In this document: positions 29,001 through 38,500 of the stretch, piece after piece
Layout of the letters: every line of letters begins with the position of its first letter
How positions within the stretch are numbered: the stretch's first letter is position 1
Assembly: GCA_001560895.1 (NCBI GenBank)
Contig: CP014326.1
Span: forward strand, 322,001-386,000
DNA length: 64,000 bases
DNA from: Streptococcus mitis
Lineage (GTDB): Bacteria; Bacillota; Bacilli; Lactobacillales; Streptococcaceae
Reading direction: 5' to 3'
Notes under the pieces: model-generated
Told to the model about the DNA's origin: nothing
What the model saw: only the letters and a program-made list of their open reading frames with translations
Databases searched by the model: none
Translations under genes and position numbers: made by a program

Positions 29001-30890
29001 GTTGGCTTTGCAGATGTACCAGCTGGAGCAACCATTACCGTTTATGATAATCCAAATTCTCAAGCTCCGCTTGCAACCTTGAAGAGCGAAGTTGGAGGAG
29101 ACCTAGCAAGTGCACCATTGGATTTGACAAATCAATCTGGTCTTCTTTACTATCGTACCCAGTTGCCAGGCAAGGAAATTAGTAATGTCCTAGCAGTTTC
29201 CGTTCCAAAAGATGACAGAAGAATCAAGTCAGTCAGCCTAGAAACAGGACCTAAGAAAACAAGCTACACCGAAGGGGAGGATTTGGACCTTAGAGGAGGT
29301 GTTCTTCGAGTTCAGTATGAAGGTGGAGCTGAGGACGAACTTATTCGCCTAACTCACGCAGGTGTATCAGTATCAGGCTTCGATATGCATCATAAGGGAG
29401 AACAAAATCTTACTTTACAATATTTGGGGCAACCGGTACATGCTAATTTATCAGTGACTGTTACGAGTCAAGATGAAGCAAGTCCGAAAACTATTTTGGG
29501 AATTGAAGTAAGTCAGGAGCCGAAAAAAGATTACCTAGTTGGTGATAACTTAGACTTGTCTGAAGGACGCTTTGCAGTGGCTTATAGCAATGACACCATG
29601 GAAGAACATTCCTTTACTGATGAGGGAGTTGAAATTTCTGGTTACGATGCTCAAAAGACTGGTCGTCAAACCTTGACGCTTCGTTACCAAGGTCATGAAG
29701 TCAACTTTGATGTTTTGGTATCTCCAAAAGCAGCACTAAACGATGAGTACCTCAAACAAGAAATTACTGCTGTCCAAGGTCGTCAGTCAACGGTTGCTTA
29801 CACCTTCTCTAGTGAAGACAAACAAGCGACGCTAGTAGAGAAGCTCAATGGAGCGAAAGCTGTTGCAGAAAATCATGGTGCCAGTCAGGAAGATGTTAAT
29901 CAGGCTTTGAATGAATTGAAACAAGCAGGCGCAAACTTGGATGGCAATCAGCGTTACGAGGCTGCTAGGAAAGAATTAGAAGGCTTACTCGAATCCATCC
30001 GCGAAAAATATCCTAAATCAGAACTAATTGCGCAAGCAGAGGCTTTGTTGGTATCACAAGCACCAACTCCACAAGCTTTTGCGGACATGAAAGAACAGCT
30101 GAATAAGAAACTAGCTCCTGCAGCAGAAAGCCATCACGTTGGTAGCCAGGATCCAAATGAAGTAGCCCCAACAGTTGAAGCCCTCTCTGGACTAGTTGTG
30201 GAAATTGAAACAATTGCCTTCGAACACCAAGAACGTCTAACTCCAAATCTCCCAGTTGGTCAACGTCAACTTGTTCAAGCAGGGGTTGAGGGACAAATTC
30301 GTCGCTTGATTGAAGTAGATAGTCAAGGTAATCGTACTCTTCGCGCTACAGAAGTTTTGAAAGAAGCAAGTCCTGAAATCGTGGAAGTAGGTACTGGTCT
30401 CATCCCTGCCAATCCAGCGCCACAAACCACAGTCCTTCCAAAACCTACCAATCAACCGGCGTCTGACCAACAAAAGGCTCCTAAGTTGGAAGTCCAAGAG
30501 GAAAAGGTTGCCTTTGATCGTCAAGAACATGAAAATGCTGAGTTGCTAGTTGGGGAACAACGAGTCATCATACAGGGACGAGATGGTCTGTTAAGACATG
30601 TCTTTGAAGTTGATGAAAACGGTCAGCGTCGCCTTCGTTCAACAGAAGTCATCCAAGAGGCGATTCCAGAAATTGTTGAAATTGGTACAAAAGTACAAAC
30701 AGAACCAGCAGCAGTGGTTACACAGGAAAAACCAGTCCAAAATACAGCAATTAAATCAGAAGAAGCAAGCACCCAATTGCCAAATACAGGTACTGCTGAT
30801 GCCAATGAAGCCCTAATAGCAGGATTGACCAGTCTTGGTCTTGCTAGTTTAGCATTGACATTGAAACAGAAAAAAGAAGAGGAAGATTAA
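26046..30890 (+). CDS. endoD: Cell-wall-anchored GH85 endo-beta-N-acetylglucosaminidase (EndoD-like)
   Basis: A 1614-residue secreted glycosidase. It has a YSIRK signal peptide with a cleavage region near ALAEE (residue 37) and a Glu/Ala/Thr-rich linker to about residue 180. The GH85 catalytic module covers about residues 220-620, with YDGYFINQET whose Glu337 (and Asn335) are the expected catalytic residues. Carbohydrate-binding/Ig-like domains follow, then Big_3-like segments (KTSYTEGEDLDLRGG and a second copy), a helical FIVAR-like stretch, two G5 domains (about 1377-1452 and 1480-1548) and an LPNTG anchor. It cleaves the chitobiose core of N-glycans. A GGAGGAG Shine-Dalgarno precedes the ATG. 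It is intact. Confidence 0.93.
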   Translation: MKNPFFERRCRYSIRKLSVGACSLMIGAVLFAGPALAEETAVPENSGANTALVSGESGHPTSEADKQNEGERTGENKLEKAEGAETASETASPASNEAATTETAEAVSIAKPEEKASEVAAETPSATSKPKSDKETEAKPEATSQGDESKPAAEANKTEKEVQPDVPKNTEKTLKPKEIKFNSWEDLLKWEPGAREDDAINRGSVALASRRTGHLVNEKASKEAKVQALSNTNSKAKDHASVGGEEFKAYAFDYWQYLDSMVFWEGLVPTPDIIDAGHRNGVPVYGTLFFNWSNSIADQERFAEALKQDPDGSFPIARKLVDMAKYYGYDGYFINQETTGNLVEPLGEKMRQFMLYTKEYAAKVNHPIKYSWYDAMTYNYGRYHQDGLGEYNYQFMQPEGDKVPADNFFANFNWDKAKNDYTIATANWIGRNPYDVFAGLELQQGGSYKTKVKWNDILDDNGKLRLSLGLFAPDTITSLGKTGEDYHKNEDIFFTGYQGDPTGQKPADKDWYGIANLVADRTPAVGHTFTTSFNTGHGRKWFVDGKVSKDSEWNYRSVSGVLPTWRWWQKSTGDKLKASYDFEDAYNGGTSLKFAGDISGATKQDVNLYSTRLKVTDTTKLHVAHKGGKGTKVYVEFATKKDYTYGDEAARKELTVSDNWTTDDFDLSALAGKTIYGIKLYFENDKDLKGYQFNLGQLTISNHQDAPQAPTTVAVAKQVLKNAQEAEAVVQFKGNKDADFYEVYEKNGDSWKLLTGSSSTTIYLPKVSRSASAQGTTQELKVVAVGKNGVRSEAATTTFDWGMTVKDTSLPKPLAENIVPGATVIDSTFPKTEGGEGIEGMLNGTITSLSDKWSSGQLSGSVDIRLTQPRTVVRWVMDHAGAGGESVNDGLMNTKDFDLYYKDADGQWKLAKEVRGNKAHVTDITLDKPITAQDWRLNVVTSDNGTPWKAIRIYNWKMYEKLDTESINIPMAKAAARSLGNNKVQVGFADVPAGATITVYDNPNSQAPLATLKSEVGGDLASAPLDLTNQSGLLYYRTQLPGKEISNVLAVSVPKDDRRIKSVSLETGPKKTSYTEGEDLDLRGGVLRVQYEGGAEDELIRLTHAGVSVSGFDMHHKGEQNLTLQYLGQPVHANLSVTVTSQDEASPKTILGIEVSQEPKKDYLVGDNLDLSEGRFAVAYSNDTMEEHSFTDEGVEISGYDAQKTGRQTLTLRYQGHEVNFDVLVSPKAALNDEYLKQEITAVQGRQSTVAYTFSSEDKQATLVEKLNGAKAVAENHGASQEDVNQALNELKQAGANLDGNQRYEAARKELEGLLESIREKYPKSELIAQAEALLVSQAPTPQAFADMKEQLNKKLAPAAESHHVGSQDPNEVAPTVEALSGLVVEIETIAFEHQERLTPNLPVGQRQLVQAGVEGQIRRLIEVDSQGNRTLRATEVLKEASPEIVEVGTGLIPANPAPQTTVLPKPTNQPASDQQKAPKLEVQEEKVAFDRQEHENAELLVGEQRVIIQGRDGLLRHVFEVDENGQRRLRSTEVIQEAIPEIVEIGTKVQTEPAAVVTQEKPVQNTAIKSEEASTQLPNTGTADANEALIAGLTSLGLASLALTLKQKKEEED

Positions 30891-30934
30891 ATATCGAAAA
30901 ATCTTGTGAAATCTTTCCTTATATTTCCAAAGTG

Positions 30935-30943
30935 TGATATAAT
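30935..30943 (+). promoter_or_regulatory. Extended -10 promoter of pgk
   Basis: TGA followed by TATAAT (30938-30943), 37 bases before the pgk start. No clear terminator was seen between the GH85 gene and this promoter. Confidence 0.7.
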
Positions 30944-30979
30944 AGTTTCGAATAAAATAAATAAAGGGGTTTTTGTAAC

Positions 30980-32176
30980 ATGGCAAAACTTACTGTTAAA
31001 GACGTTGACTTGAAAGGTAAAAAAGTCCTCGTTCGTGTGGACTTCAACGTACCATTGAAAGATGGCGTAATCACTAACGACAACCGTATCACAGCAGCTC
31101 TTCCAACTATTAAGTACATCATCGAACAAGGTGGACGTGCAATTCTTTTCTCTCACCTTGGACGTGTGAAAGAAGAAGCTGATAAAGCTGGAAAATCACT
31201 TGCTCCTGTAGCAGCTGACTTGGCTGCTAAATTGGGTCAAGATGTTGTTTTCCCAGGTGTCACTCGTGGTGCTGAATTGGAAGCAGCTATCAACGCTCTT
31301 GAAGATGGACAAGTTCTTTTGGTTGAAAACACTCGTTACGAAGATGTTGATGGCAAGAAAGAATCTAAAAACGATCCTGAACTTGGTAAATACTGGGCAT
31401 CACTTGGAGATGGTATTTTCGTAAACGATGCATTCGGTACAGCTCACCGTGCACACGCATCTAACGTTGGTATCTCAGCAAACGTTGAAAAAGCAGTTGC
31501 TGGTTTCCTTCTTGAAAACGAAATTGCCTACATCCAAGAAGCAGTTGAAGCTCCAGAACGTCCATTCGTGGCTATCCTTGGTGGTTCAAAAGTTTCAGAC
31601 AAAATCGGTGTTATCGAAAACTTGCTTGAAAAAGCTGATAAAGTCCTTATCGGTGGTGGTATGACTTACACATTCTACAAAGCACAAGGTATCGAAATCG
31701 GTAACTCACTTGTAGAAGAAGACAAATTGGATGTTGCGAAAGCTCTTCTTGAAAAAGCAAACGGTAAATTGATCTTGCCAGTTGACTCAAAAGAAGCTAA
31801 CGCATTTGCTGGTTACACTGAAGTACGTGACACTGAAGGTGAAGCAGTTTCTGAAGGCTTCCTTGGTCTTGACATCGGTCCAAAATCTATCGCTAAATTT
31901 GACGAAGCTTTGACTGGTGCCAAAACAGTTGTATGGAACGGACCTATGGGTGTGTTTGAAAACCCAGACTTCCAAGCTGGAACAATCGGTGTGATGGACG
32001 CTATCGTGAAACAACCAGGCGTTAAATCAATCATCGGTGGTGGTGACTCAGCTGCCGCAGCGATTAACCTTGGCCGTGCAGACAAGTTCTCATGGATCTC
32101 TACTGGTGGTGGAGCATCAATGGAACTTCTTGAAGGTAAAGTTCTTCCAGGTCTTGCAGCCTTGACAGAAAAATAA
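30980..32176 (+). CDS. pgk: Phosphoglycerate kinase
   Basis: A 398-residue glycolytic enzyme that transfers phosphate from 1,3-bisphosphoglycerate to ADP. Typical motifs are intact: [12 protein letters not shown] at the N terminus, [39 protein letters not shown] and GGGDSAAA. Codon choice is strongly biased toward the preferred set, as expected of a highly expressed gene. It has its own promoter and terminator. Confidence 0.98.
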   Translation: MAKLTVKDVDLKGKKVLVRVDFNVPLKDGVITNDNRITAALPTIKYIIEQGGRAILFSHLGRVKEEADKAGKSLAPVAADLAAKLGQDVVFPGVTRGAELEAAINALEDGQVLLVENTRYEDVDGKKESKNDPELGKYWASLGDGIFVNDAFGTAHRAHASNVGISANVEKAVAGFLLENEIAYIQEAVEAPERPFVAILGGSKVSDKIGVIENLLEKADKVLIGGGMTYTFYKAQGIEIGNSLVEEDKLDVAKALLEKANGKLILPVDSKEANAFAGYTEVRDTEGEAVSEGFLGLDIGPKSIAKFDEALTGAKTVVWNGPMGVFENPDFQAGTIGVMDAIVKQPGVKSIIGGGDSAAAAINLGRADKFSWISTGGGASMELLEGKVLPGLAALTEK

Positions 32177-32193
32177 GATTTCATAAATGAATC

Positions 32194-32228
32194 AAAGAAG
32201 AGAGGGATGAAAGTTCCTCTTTTCTTTT
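32194..32228 (+). terminator. Terminator of pgk
   Basis: A stem of about 12 bp rich in purines on the left arm, with one G-U, followed by a T-rich tract, 18 bases after the pgk stop. Confidence 0.75.
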
Positions 32229-32282
32229 GCTTGAAATAAAAACGCTTCCTCTCAACTATTACTCATAAAAATCACCGATTTA

Positions 32283-32291
32283 TGATAAAAT
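32283..32291 (+). promoter_or_regulatory. Extended -10 promoter of the FUSC-like gene
   Basis: TGA followed by TAAAAT (32286-32291), 20 bases before the start codon. Confidence 0.55.
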
Positions 32292-32311
32292 GGAAATAGA
32301 AAGTTGAGATT

Positions 32312-32839
32312 ATGAGTTATTTTAAAAAATATAAATTCGATAAATCCCAGTTCAAACTTGGTATGCGAACTTTTAAAACAGGTATTGCTGTTTTTCTAGT
32401 TCTCTTAATTTTTGGCTTTTTTGGCTGGAAAGGTCTTCAAATCGGTGCTTTGACAGCCGTTTTTAGCTTGAGGGAGAGTTTTGATAAGAGTGTTCATTTT
32501 GGGACTTCGCGCATTCTAGGAAATAGTATCGGTGGCTTCTATGCTCTGGTCTTCTTCCTATTAAATGGCTTTTTCCATGAAGCTTTTTGGGTAACTTTAG
32601 TAGTTGTTCCAATCTGCACCATGTTAACCATTATGACAAATGTGGCCATGAATAACAAAGCGGGCGTTATTGGCGGTGTAGCGGCCATGTTAATCATTAC
32701 CCTATCGATTCCGAGCGGAGAGACAATTTTGTACGTATTTGCTCGTGTATCGGAAACTTTCATGGGAGTTTTTGTTGCAATTCTCGTAAATTACGATATT
32801 GATCGCATTCGGCTCTTTTTAGAGAAAAAAGAAAAATAA
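32312..32839 (+). CDS. Aromatic acid exporter (ArAE_1/FUSC-like) membrane protein
   Basis: A 175-residue integral membrane protein with about five helices and conserved internal motifs (MRTFKTGIAVFLVLLIFG, LRESFDKSVHFGTSRILGNSIGG split over the first loop). It looks like the N-terminal membrane half of ArAE_1 proteins, without the cytoplasmic domain found in longer relatives. Substrate unknown. The GlnR box and glnR follow within a base of its stop, so it is a separate unit upstream of glnRA. Confidence 0.75.
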   Translation: MSYFKKYKFDKSQFKLGMRTFKTGIAVFLVLLIFGFFGWKGLQIGALTAVFSLRESFDKSVHFGTSRILGNSIGGFYALVFFLLNGFFHEAFWVTLVVVPICTMLTIMTNVAMNNKAGVIGGVAAMLIITLSIPSGETILYVFARVSETFMGVFVAILVNYDIDRIRLFLEKKEK

Positions 32840-32856
32840 TGTTACATTTTATAACA
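32840..32856 (+). promoter_or_regulatory. GlnR operator
   Basis: TGTTACATTTTATAACA matches the GlnR/TnrA box TGTNA-N7-TNACA exactly. It lies just upstream of the glnR -35 box, so GlnR would autorepress glnRA when glutamine is plentiful. Confidence 0.85.
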
Positions 32857-32863
32857 TTATCAA

Positions 32864-32892
32864 TTGACGTTTGTCTTTTTTTAGACTATAAT
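32864..32892 (+). promoter_or_regulatory. Promoter of glnRA
   Basis: TTGACG (32864-32869), a 17-bp spacer and TATAAT (32887-32892), 23 bases before the glnR start. Confidence 0.85.
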
Positions 32893-32915
32893 AGACAGAA
32901 AGAAGGAAATTGTAA

Positions 32916-33272
32916 ATGAAGGAAAAAGAATTTCGCCGAAACATGGCTGTTTTTCCTATTGGCAGTGTTATGAAGTTGACAGATCTATCGGCACGTCAGA
33001 TTCGTTATTATGAAGATCAAGAGTTGATTAAACCTGATCGAAATGAAGGGAACCGTCGCATGTATTCCTTGAATGACATGGATCGTCTGCTTGAAATCAA
33101 AGATTATATCTCAGAAGGTTATAATATCGCTGCCATTAAGAAAAAATATGCTGAACGTGAAGCGAAGTCCAAGAAAGTGGTGAGTCAGACTGAGGTGCGT
33201 CGTGCACTTCACAATGAACTTCTCCAACAGGGACGTTTTGCTTCAGTACGATCACCTTTTGGTCGCGGTTAG
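32916..33272 (+). CDS. glnR: Nitrogen regulator GlnR (MerR family)
   Basis: A 118-residue MerR-type repressor. The winged-helix DNA-binding domain (MKLTDLSARQIRYYEDQELI, near residues 19-38) is intact and the short C-terminal tail ending SVRSPFGRG is the region that senses feedback-inhibited glutamine synthetase in GlnR proteins. It controls glnRA and other nitrogen genes. It is co-transcribed with glnA, 36 bases downstream. Confidence 0.96.
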   Translation: MKEKEFRRNMAVFPIGSVMKLTDLSARQIRYYEDQELIKPDRNEGNRRMYSLNDMDRLLEIKDYISEGYNIAAIKKKYAEREAKSKKVVSQTEVRRALHNELLQQGRFASVRSPFGRG

Positions 33273-33308
33273 GCAACCGCAAGTAGTCATAGATTAAGGA
33301 GAAAACTC

Positions 33309-34655
33309 ATGCCAATCACAGCTGCAGATATTCGTCGTGAAGTCAAGGAAAAAAATGTTACCTTTATCCGTCTCATGTTCTCAGATATTTTGGGAACGAT
33401 GAAAAACGTCGAAATTCCTGCTACAGATGAACAATTAGATAAGGTCTTGTCAAATAAGGCTATGTTTGATGGATCTTCTATTGAAGGTTTTGTACGTATC
33501 AATGAGTCAGATATGTACTTGTACCCAGACTTGGATACATGGACAGTCTTCCCGTGGGGAGATGAAAATGGAAGTGTTGCAGGTTTAATCTGTGATGTCT
33601 ATACAACAGAAGGTGAACCATTTGCAGGTGACCCTCGTGGCAATTTGAAACGAGCTCTTCGTCACATGGAAGAAGTAGGATTCAAATCTTTCAACCTTGG
33701 ACCAGAGCCAGAATTCTTCTTATTTAAACTAGATGAAAATGGTGACCCAACACTTGAAGTAAATGACAAGGGTGGCTACTTTGATTTGGCGCCTACGGAC
33801 CTTGCGGACAACACACGTCGTGAGATTGTCAATGTCTTGACTAAAATGGGATTTGAAGTAGAAGCGAGTCACCACGAGGTTGCGGTTGGACAGCATGAAA
33901 TTGACTTCAAGTACGATGAAGTTCTCCGTGCTTGTGATAAGATTCAAATCTTTAAACTTGTTGTTAAAACCATTGCTCGCAAACATGGTCTTTACGCAAC
34001 CTTTATGGCCAAACCAAAATTTGGTATTGCTGGGTCAGGTATGCACTGTAATATGTCCCTGTTTGATGCAGAAGGAAACAATGCCTTCTTTGATCCAAAT
34101 GATCCAAAAGGAATGCAGTTGTCAGAAACGGCCTATCATTTCCTTGGCGGTTTGATCAAGCATGCTTACAACTATACTGCCATCATGAATCCAACCGTTA
34201 ACTCATACAAACGTTTGGTTCCAGGTTATGAAGCGCCTGTTTACATTGCTTGGGCTGGTCGTAACCGTTCGCCACTTGTGCGCGTACCTGCTTCACGTGG
34301 CATGGGAACTCGTCTTGAGTTACGTTCAGTGGATCCGATGGCAAACCCATACATCGCTATGGCGGTTCTTTTGGAAGTTGGTTTGCATGGTATTGAAAAC
34401 AAAATCGAAGCACCAGCTCCTATCGAAGAAAATATCTACATTATGACAGCAGAAGAGCGTAAGGAAGCTGGCATTACAGACCTTCCATCAACCCTTCACA
34501 ACGCTTTGAAGGCTTTGACTGAAGATGAAGTTGTCAGAGCGGCTCTTGGAGAACATATCTATACTAGTTTCCTTGAAGCCAAACGAATCGAATGGGCAAG
34601 TTATGCAACCTTCGTTTCACAATGGGAAATTGATAACTATTTAGATTTATATTAA
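33309..34655 (+). CDS. glnA: Glutamine synthetase, type I
   Basis: A 448-residue GSI-alpha glutamine synthetase. It has the N-terminal beta-grasp domain and the catalytic signatures [39 protein letters not shown] and NRSPLVRVP. The adenylylation-site loop typical of GSI-beta enzymes is absent, consistent with feedback regulation through GlnR. The Shine-Dalgarno is AAGGAG. It ends the glnRA operon with a terminator. Confidence 0.98.
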   Translation: MPITAADIRREVKEKNVTFIRLMFSDILGTMKNVEIPATDEQLDKVLSNKAMFDGSSIEGFVRINESDMYLYPDLDTWTVFPWGDENGSVAGLICDVYTTEGEPFAGDPRGNLKRALRHMEEVGFKSFNLGPEPEFFLFKLDENGDPTLEVNDKGGYFDLAPTDLADNTRREIVNVLTKMGFEVEASHHEVAVGQHEIDFKYDEVLRACDKIQIFKLVVKTIARKHGLYATFMAKPKFGIAGSGMHCNMSLFDAEGNNAFFDPNDPKGMQLSETAYHFLGGLIKHAYNYTAIMNPTVNSYKRLVPGYEAPVYIAWAGRNRSPLVRVPASRGMGTRLELRSVDPMANPYIAMAVLLEVGLHGIENKIEAPAPIEENIYIMTAEERKEAGITDLPSTLHNALKALTEDEVVRAALGEHIYTSFLEAKRIEWASYATFVSQWEIDNYLDLY

Positions 34656-34666
34656 TGGTACAGAAA

Positions 34667-34695
34667 GGTTGTCCGTTTGGGCAACCTTTTTATGT
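34667..34695 (+). terminator. Terminator of glnRA
   Basis: A stem of about 11 bp (AAAGGTTGTCC arm, one G-U) with a small loop and five T, 11 bases after the glnA stop. Confidence 0.85.
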
Positions 34696-34743
34696 TGTTC
34701 TAAAGACTGGAGTACTTACATTTAGTCTTTTGTAGATTACTAA

Positions 34744-34855
34744 TATTCTTCGAAAATCTCTTCAAACCACGTCAGCGTTATCTGCAACCTCAAAGCTATA
34801 CTTTGAGCAGCTTGCGGCTAGCTTCCTAGTTTGCTCTTTGATTTTCATTGAGCAT
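34744..34855 (+). repeat. BOX element, variant centre
   Basis: About 112 bp, with ends slightly diverged (TATTCTTCGAAAATC at the left, CATTGAGCATA at the right) and the TTATCTGCAACCTCAAAG-type centre seen also at 9312. It lies just after glnA. Confidence 0.8.
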
Positions 34856-34985
34856 AAGTTTATTATAGTAGATTGGAAGATAATGAATTGAGTCTAGGAT
34901 TGTCCAAAATAATTCCTAACAATGTTTTAGAAGTCGTGTTATACTATTGCGACTTAAATATGATATAGTGTTTTCATATTGCTCA

Positions 34986-35008
34986 TACTCTTCTATTTTC
35001 ATTGAGTA
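34986..35008 (+). repeat. Minimal BOX remnant (two ends fused)
   Basis: A 23-bp segment begins TACTCTTC and continues straight into ATTTTCATTGAGTA, i.e. the left and right BOX termini with the whole interior missing. It lies about 130 bp after the full BOX copy at 34744. Confidence 0.6.
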
Positions 35009-35304
35009 TCAGCTATAAAGATCGATTACAATATGTCTTTTATGCGCTTCAGTTAGATGAGTGTAATAGATGAGAAGTTTTTTTATTTTTTCTTGAATTG
35101 AGGTTTTATCGTCTATAGTATGCTGTAATCTACATGAATATAAGGTGTGTTTGTCATAAATTGATTTGATGCATTTGATGTTTTTATATTAAATTTTCTG
35201 ATATTTCTTTAATAAGGATAATTGCTATTTTTGTAAAAATCAAGCTACTAAAATTTTATAGTTTAGTCCTAATTAGTAAATATACAAATTCATACATAGA
35301 GGGT

Positions 35305-35364
<60 letters not shown>

Positions 35365-35578
35365 TATTTTATCCATACAGGAATCAATAGTTTAAAGATT
35401 TTTTGTCATGTATTAATCGCTCTTTTTTCAACGAAAATCTTACTATTCTAGGAACTGCTTCGTTATAAAAATACTCTATAGTTGTTAATTATTTATTACA
35501 GATATCGTTTTACTATATCAACTTATTGTGATAAACTATATATAGTTATGTCATTTTAAAAATAGAAAGGAAAAATTT

Positions 35579-38500
35579 ATGTTTGGACATAAGAATAATA
35601 GGAATGGTGAAAAAGTTTTTCGCTATTCGATTAGAAAGTACCATTTTGGTGCTGCTAGTGTAGCTATAGCTGCCCTCTTGTTTTTTGCAAATGGAGTAGC
35701 TAGAGCAGATAGTCTATCTGTATCCCCTGATACAGCAACGACTGAGAAGACCCTAAATGATGAGGGTAGGAGTAGGGCTAAGGAAGAACCCTTGCCAGAT
35801 AGTCAAGAGCTTGCTGAAAGGAATTTGGAAGAAAAAACTACAAAAGTTGTTGATAAATCAGCCCTTCTTCAAGTGATGGATGAGCTTAAAGATATTGTAG
35901 TTAAGGTAAAAGAAAGTAAACTTGCTCCATTGTCTAATCAGCTTCTTCAGCTTACTGATGAAAGCAAACGTTTGCTTTCTGATAAGGATGCTAAATCAGA
36001 GGATATTGATCAACATATTCTAAAAATTAGAAAGCTGATAGAAACATTAAAAGAGCAAGAAAGTAGTGCTAGTCAACCTGAGCGGAAAGAAGAGAGTAAG
36101 GTGCCTTCTGCTGAAGCGGTAGACGAGACTGCTAATCAGGCTGAAAGTAGCAATGCTAAGGATTCTTTACTAGAAGATAAGAGCACGAATGAGGCTGCTA
36201 CTGAAGTTCGTAAAGAAGAAACTTCTAGAGATAGCTCAAAACCTACTGTGACAGCTTCCGATAGAAGCTTAAACAAGGTAGATAAGGAAGCTAATAGTCT
36301 AGAACTGCCAAACAAAGATAATAAACTGTTGCCGATAGATACGAAAAGTAATCTTGTAGATGAGGCGACAGAGGATGTTCTTGATAAGAAGAAAAAAGGT
36401 TATTCTGGGTTTAGAATAGCTCATTATGCAGCTCGATCAATTGATCGAGCTGTAGCTGGAAATCTCGACTCAGGTACTATCAGTGGTGATGGAGTTAAAC
36501 AGTTTGAAAATCTTCATTATGACATTGATGGTGATCGTACTATTTGGAGAGTGGCTGTCCGTCCGGCTCATAAGAATCATGCTTGGGCTGGTATTGCAGT
36601 TACATCAGATGATACTATTGAAAATATTCGTGTAGTAGAAAGAGGTGGAGCTGGTGGTAGTGTACTAGAAGAGAGAGAAATTTCCAGAGGACGCCCTGCT
36701 AGTACGCCTTTCTCTAATTATAAGATGTTTATTGGTCACTACAGACTTATTGGTGGAGCTGTGCCAGATAGAATAGTCTATGAAGTAACTACTAGAGGAA
36801 CACATCACAATCTTTTTGCTCGCTTTGCGACCGCTATTGTACAGAATACTCTTGAAAATTCTGGCTTAAGTGGTAAGGCGGCGATTACAAGTCGAAATTC
36901 AGACTTCCCTGCTGTAGGTATCCATGTCAATGCAGTAGGCGCTCCTACTGTTAACCACAACTATACTCGAACCAACGACACTGTACGTATGCAGACTGTA
37001 CCGTCAACAGATAATCAATTATCAGGGACTGGGAAACCAGGAGCGACTATTTCTGTTAAGAAAAATGGAAATACTTTTAAGAAGACAAAAGTTGATGGAA
37101 GTGGTCATTGGGTTGTTTCACTAGATGCTGGTTTAAATAGTAATCTATCAGATACTGGAGAACAACTTGTACCGAAAGATAAGATAACAGTAACTCAAAG
37201 TGTTGATGGCAAAGAGAGTGAAGCAACGAATGTGGATGTTTCATTAGGACGTTCATGGATTGATCATTCACCGGGACATCCTGTAGGTGAGGTTACATCT
37301 AATCAACGTAATATTAAATTATTTGTACCACATGATGCAGGGATGGCGTATTTGAAGTATAGAGATACGAATAATCAAGAGCATCAAGTTGCAATTAGAC
37401 GTACTACGATTAATCAACAATGGCAATCTCTTCAAAGTAATCTAGCAACTGTTACTTCAGTAGATAATACAAGTAATAAGTTCTATTCTATCATCAATTT
37501 ACGATTGAATAGTGATATGAAAGTAGGATCTCAAACGTCTGTTATTTCAAATATGAAAGAAGGCGGTTACGGAAGTCTTGAGGGATGGAAACCTGTCAAT
37601 GTAGTAGAGGCTCCATTAACATCTGGTGCTCACATCGAGAGTGACTTAACAGGGAAAGCAAGTATACCTGCAGACGTCAGAGTAAAAGCACCAGTAGGTT
37701 CAACAGTAAAACTTTACGATAATAATGATGTACTGATAGGAGAAGCTCAAGCTGGAAATGATGGCTATGCAATGGTACATCCTCGAAATAGTTTACCTGA
37801 AGGGCAAATTAGAGCGACTTCAACACCTGTTGGAGGTAAAGAATCAGCAAAAAGTGACCCTGTGAATGTTACGAGAACTCAAATAGGTCATGGAGGAGCG
37901 AAACAAGTTTCTTCCGAAGGTAAAGCAAGAGCTACTATCGGAGTGGATAAAGAATGGGTTACAGCATATCGTGGAGATCATGTCGAAGTTAATGTTTCTA
38001 CTTATGCAAAATATCTAGAAAAATTTTTGCCAAATCCAAATACTAGAGGCCATGTCAAAGGATTAGAAGAATCAGGCGGTTTCTTAGTAACAGCTCAATC
38101 CACCCCTGAAACGGCTCGTACGGGAAAAACTAGTGGAACGATTGCAATGGATCAGCCCCTAGGACCAACGGTTCTTAATTATTATGTTGTAAGCAAGACA
38201 ACAACAGCTAATTATGGACGCCATAATGCTGGTTCAAGTACAAATGTTAGCACAACCATTAACGTCCTTGAAGTAGCGAAAAAATATGATATTTCTATTG
38301 ACAAAAAAATTACAGTAGACAATCCAAATGCTGTAAGTACTCCAGAAAAAGAGAAAATCATTGCGGCGATTAAAGAGAAAAACAATAGAACATATACAGA
38401 TGCAGCGTACAGAGCATTATTAGATCAGGCTACTTATTCAGTAGATGAAAAAGGGAATGTTACCATCACTTATCCCGATAATTCAGTAGATAAAGTAGCT

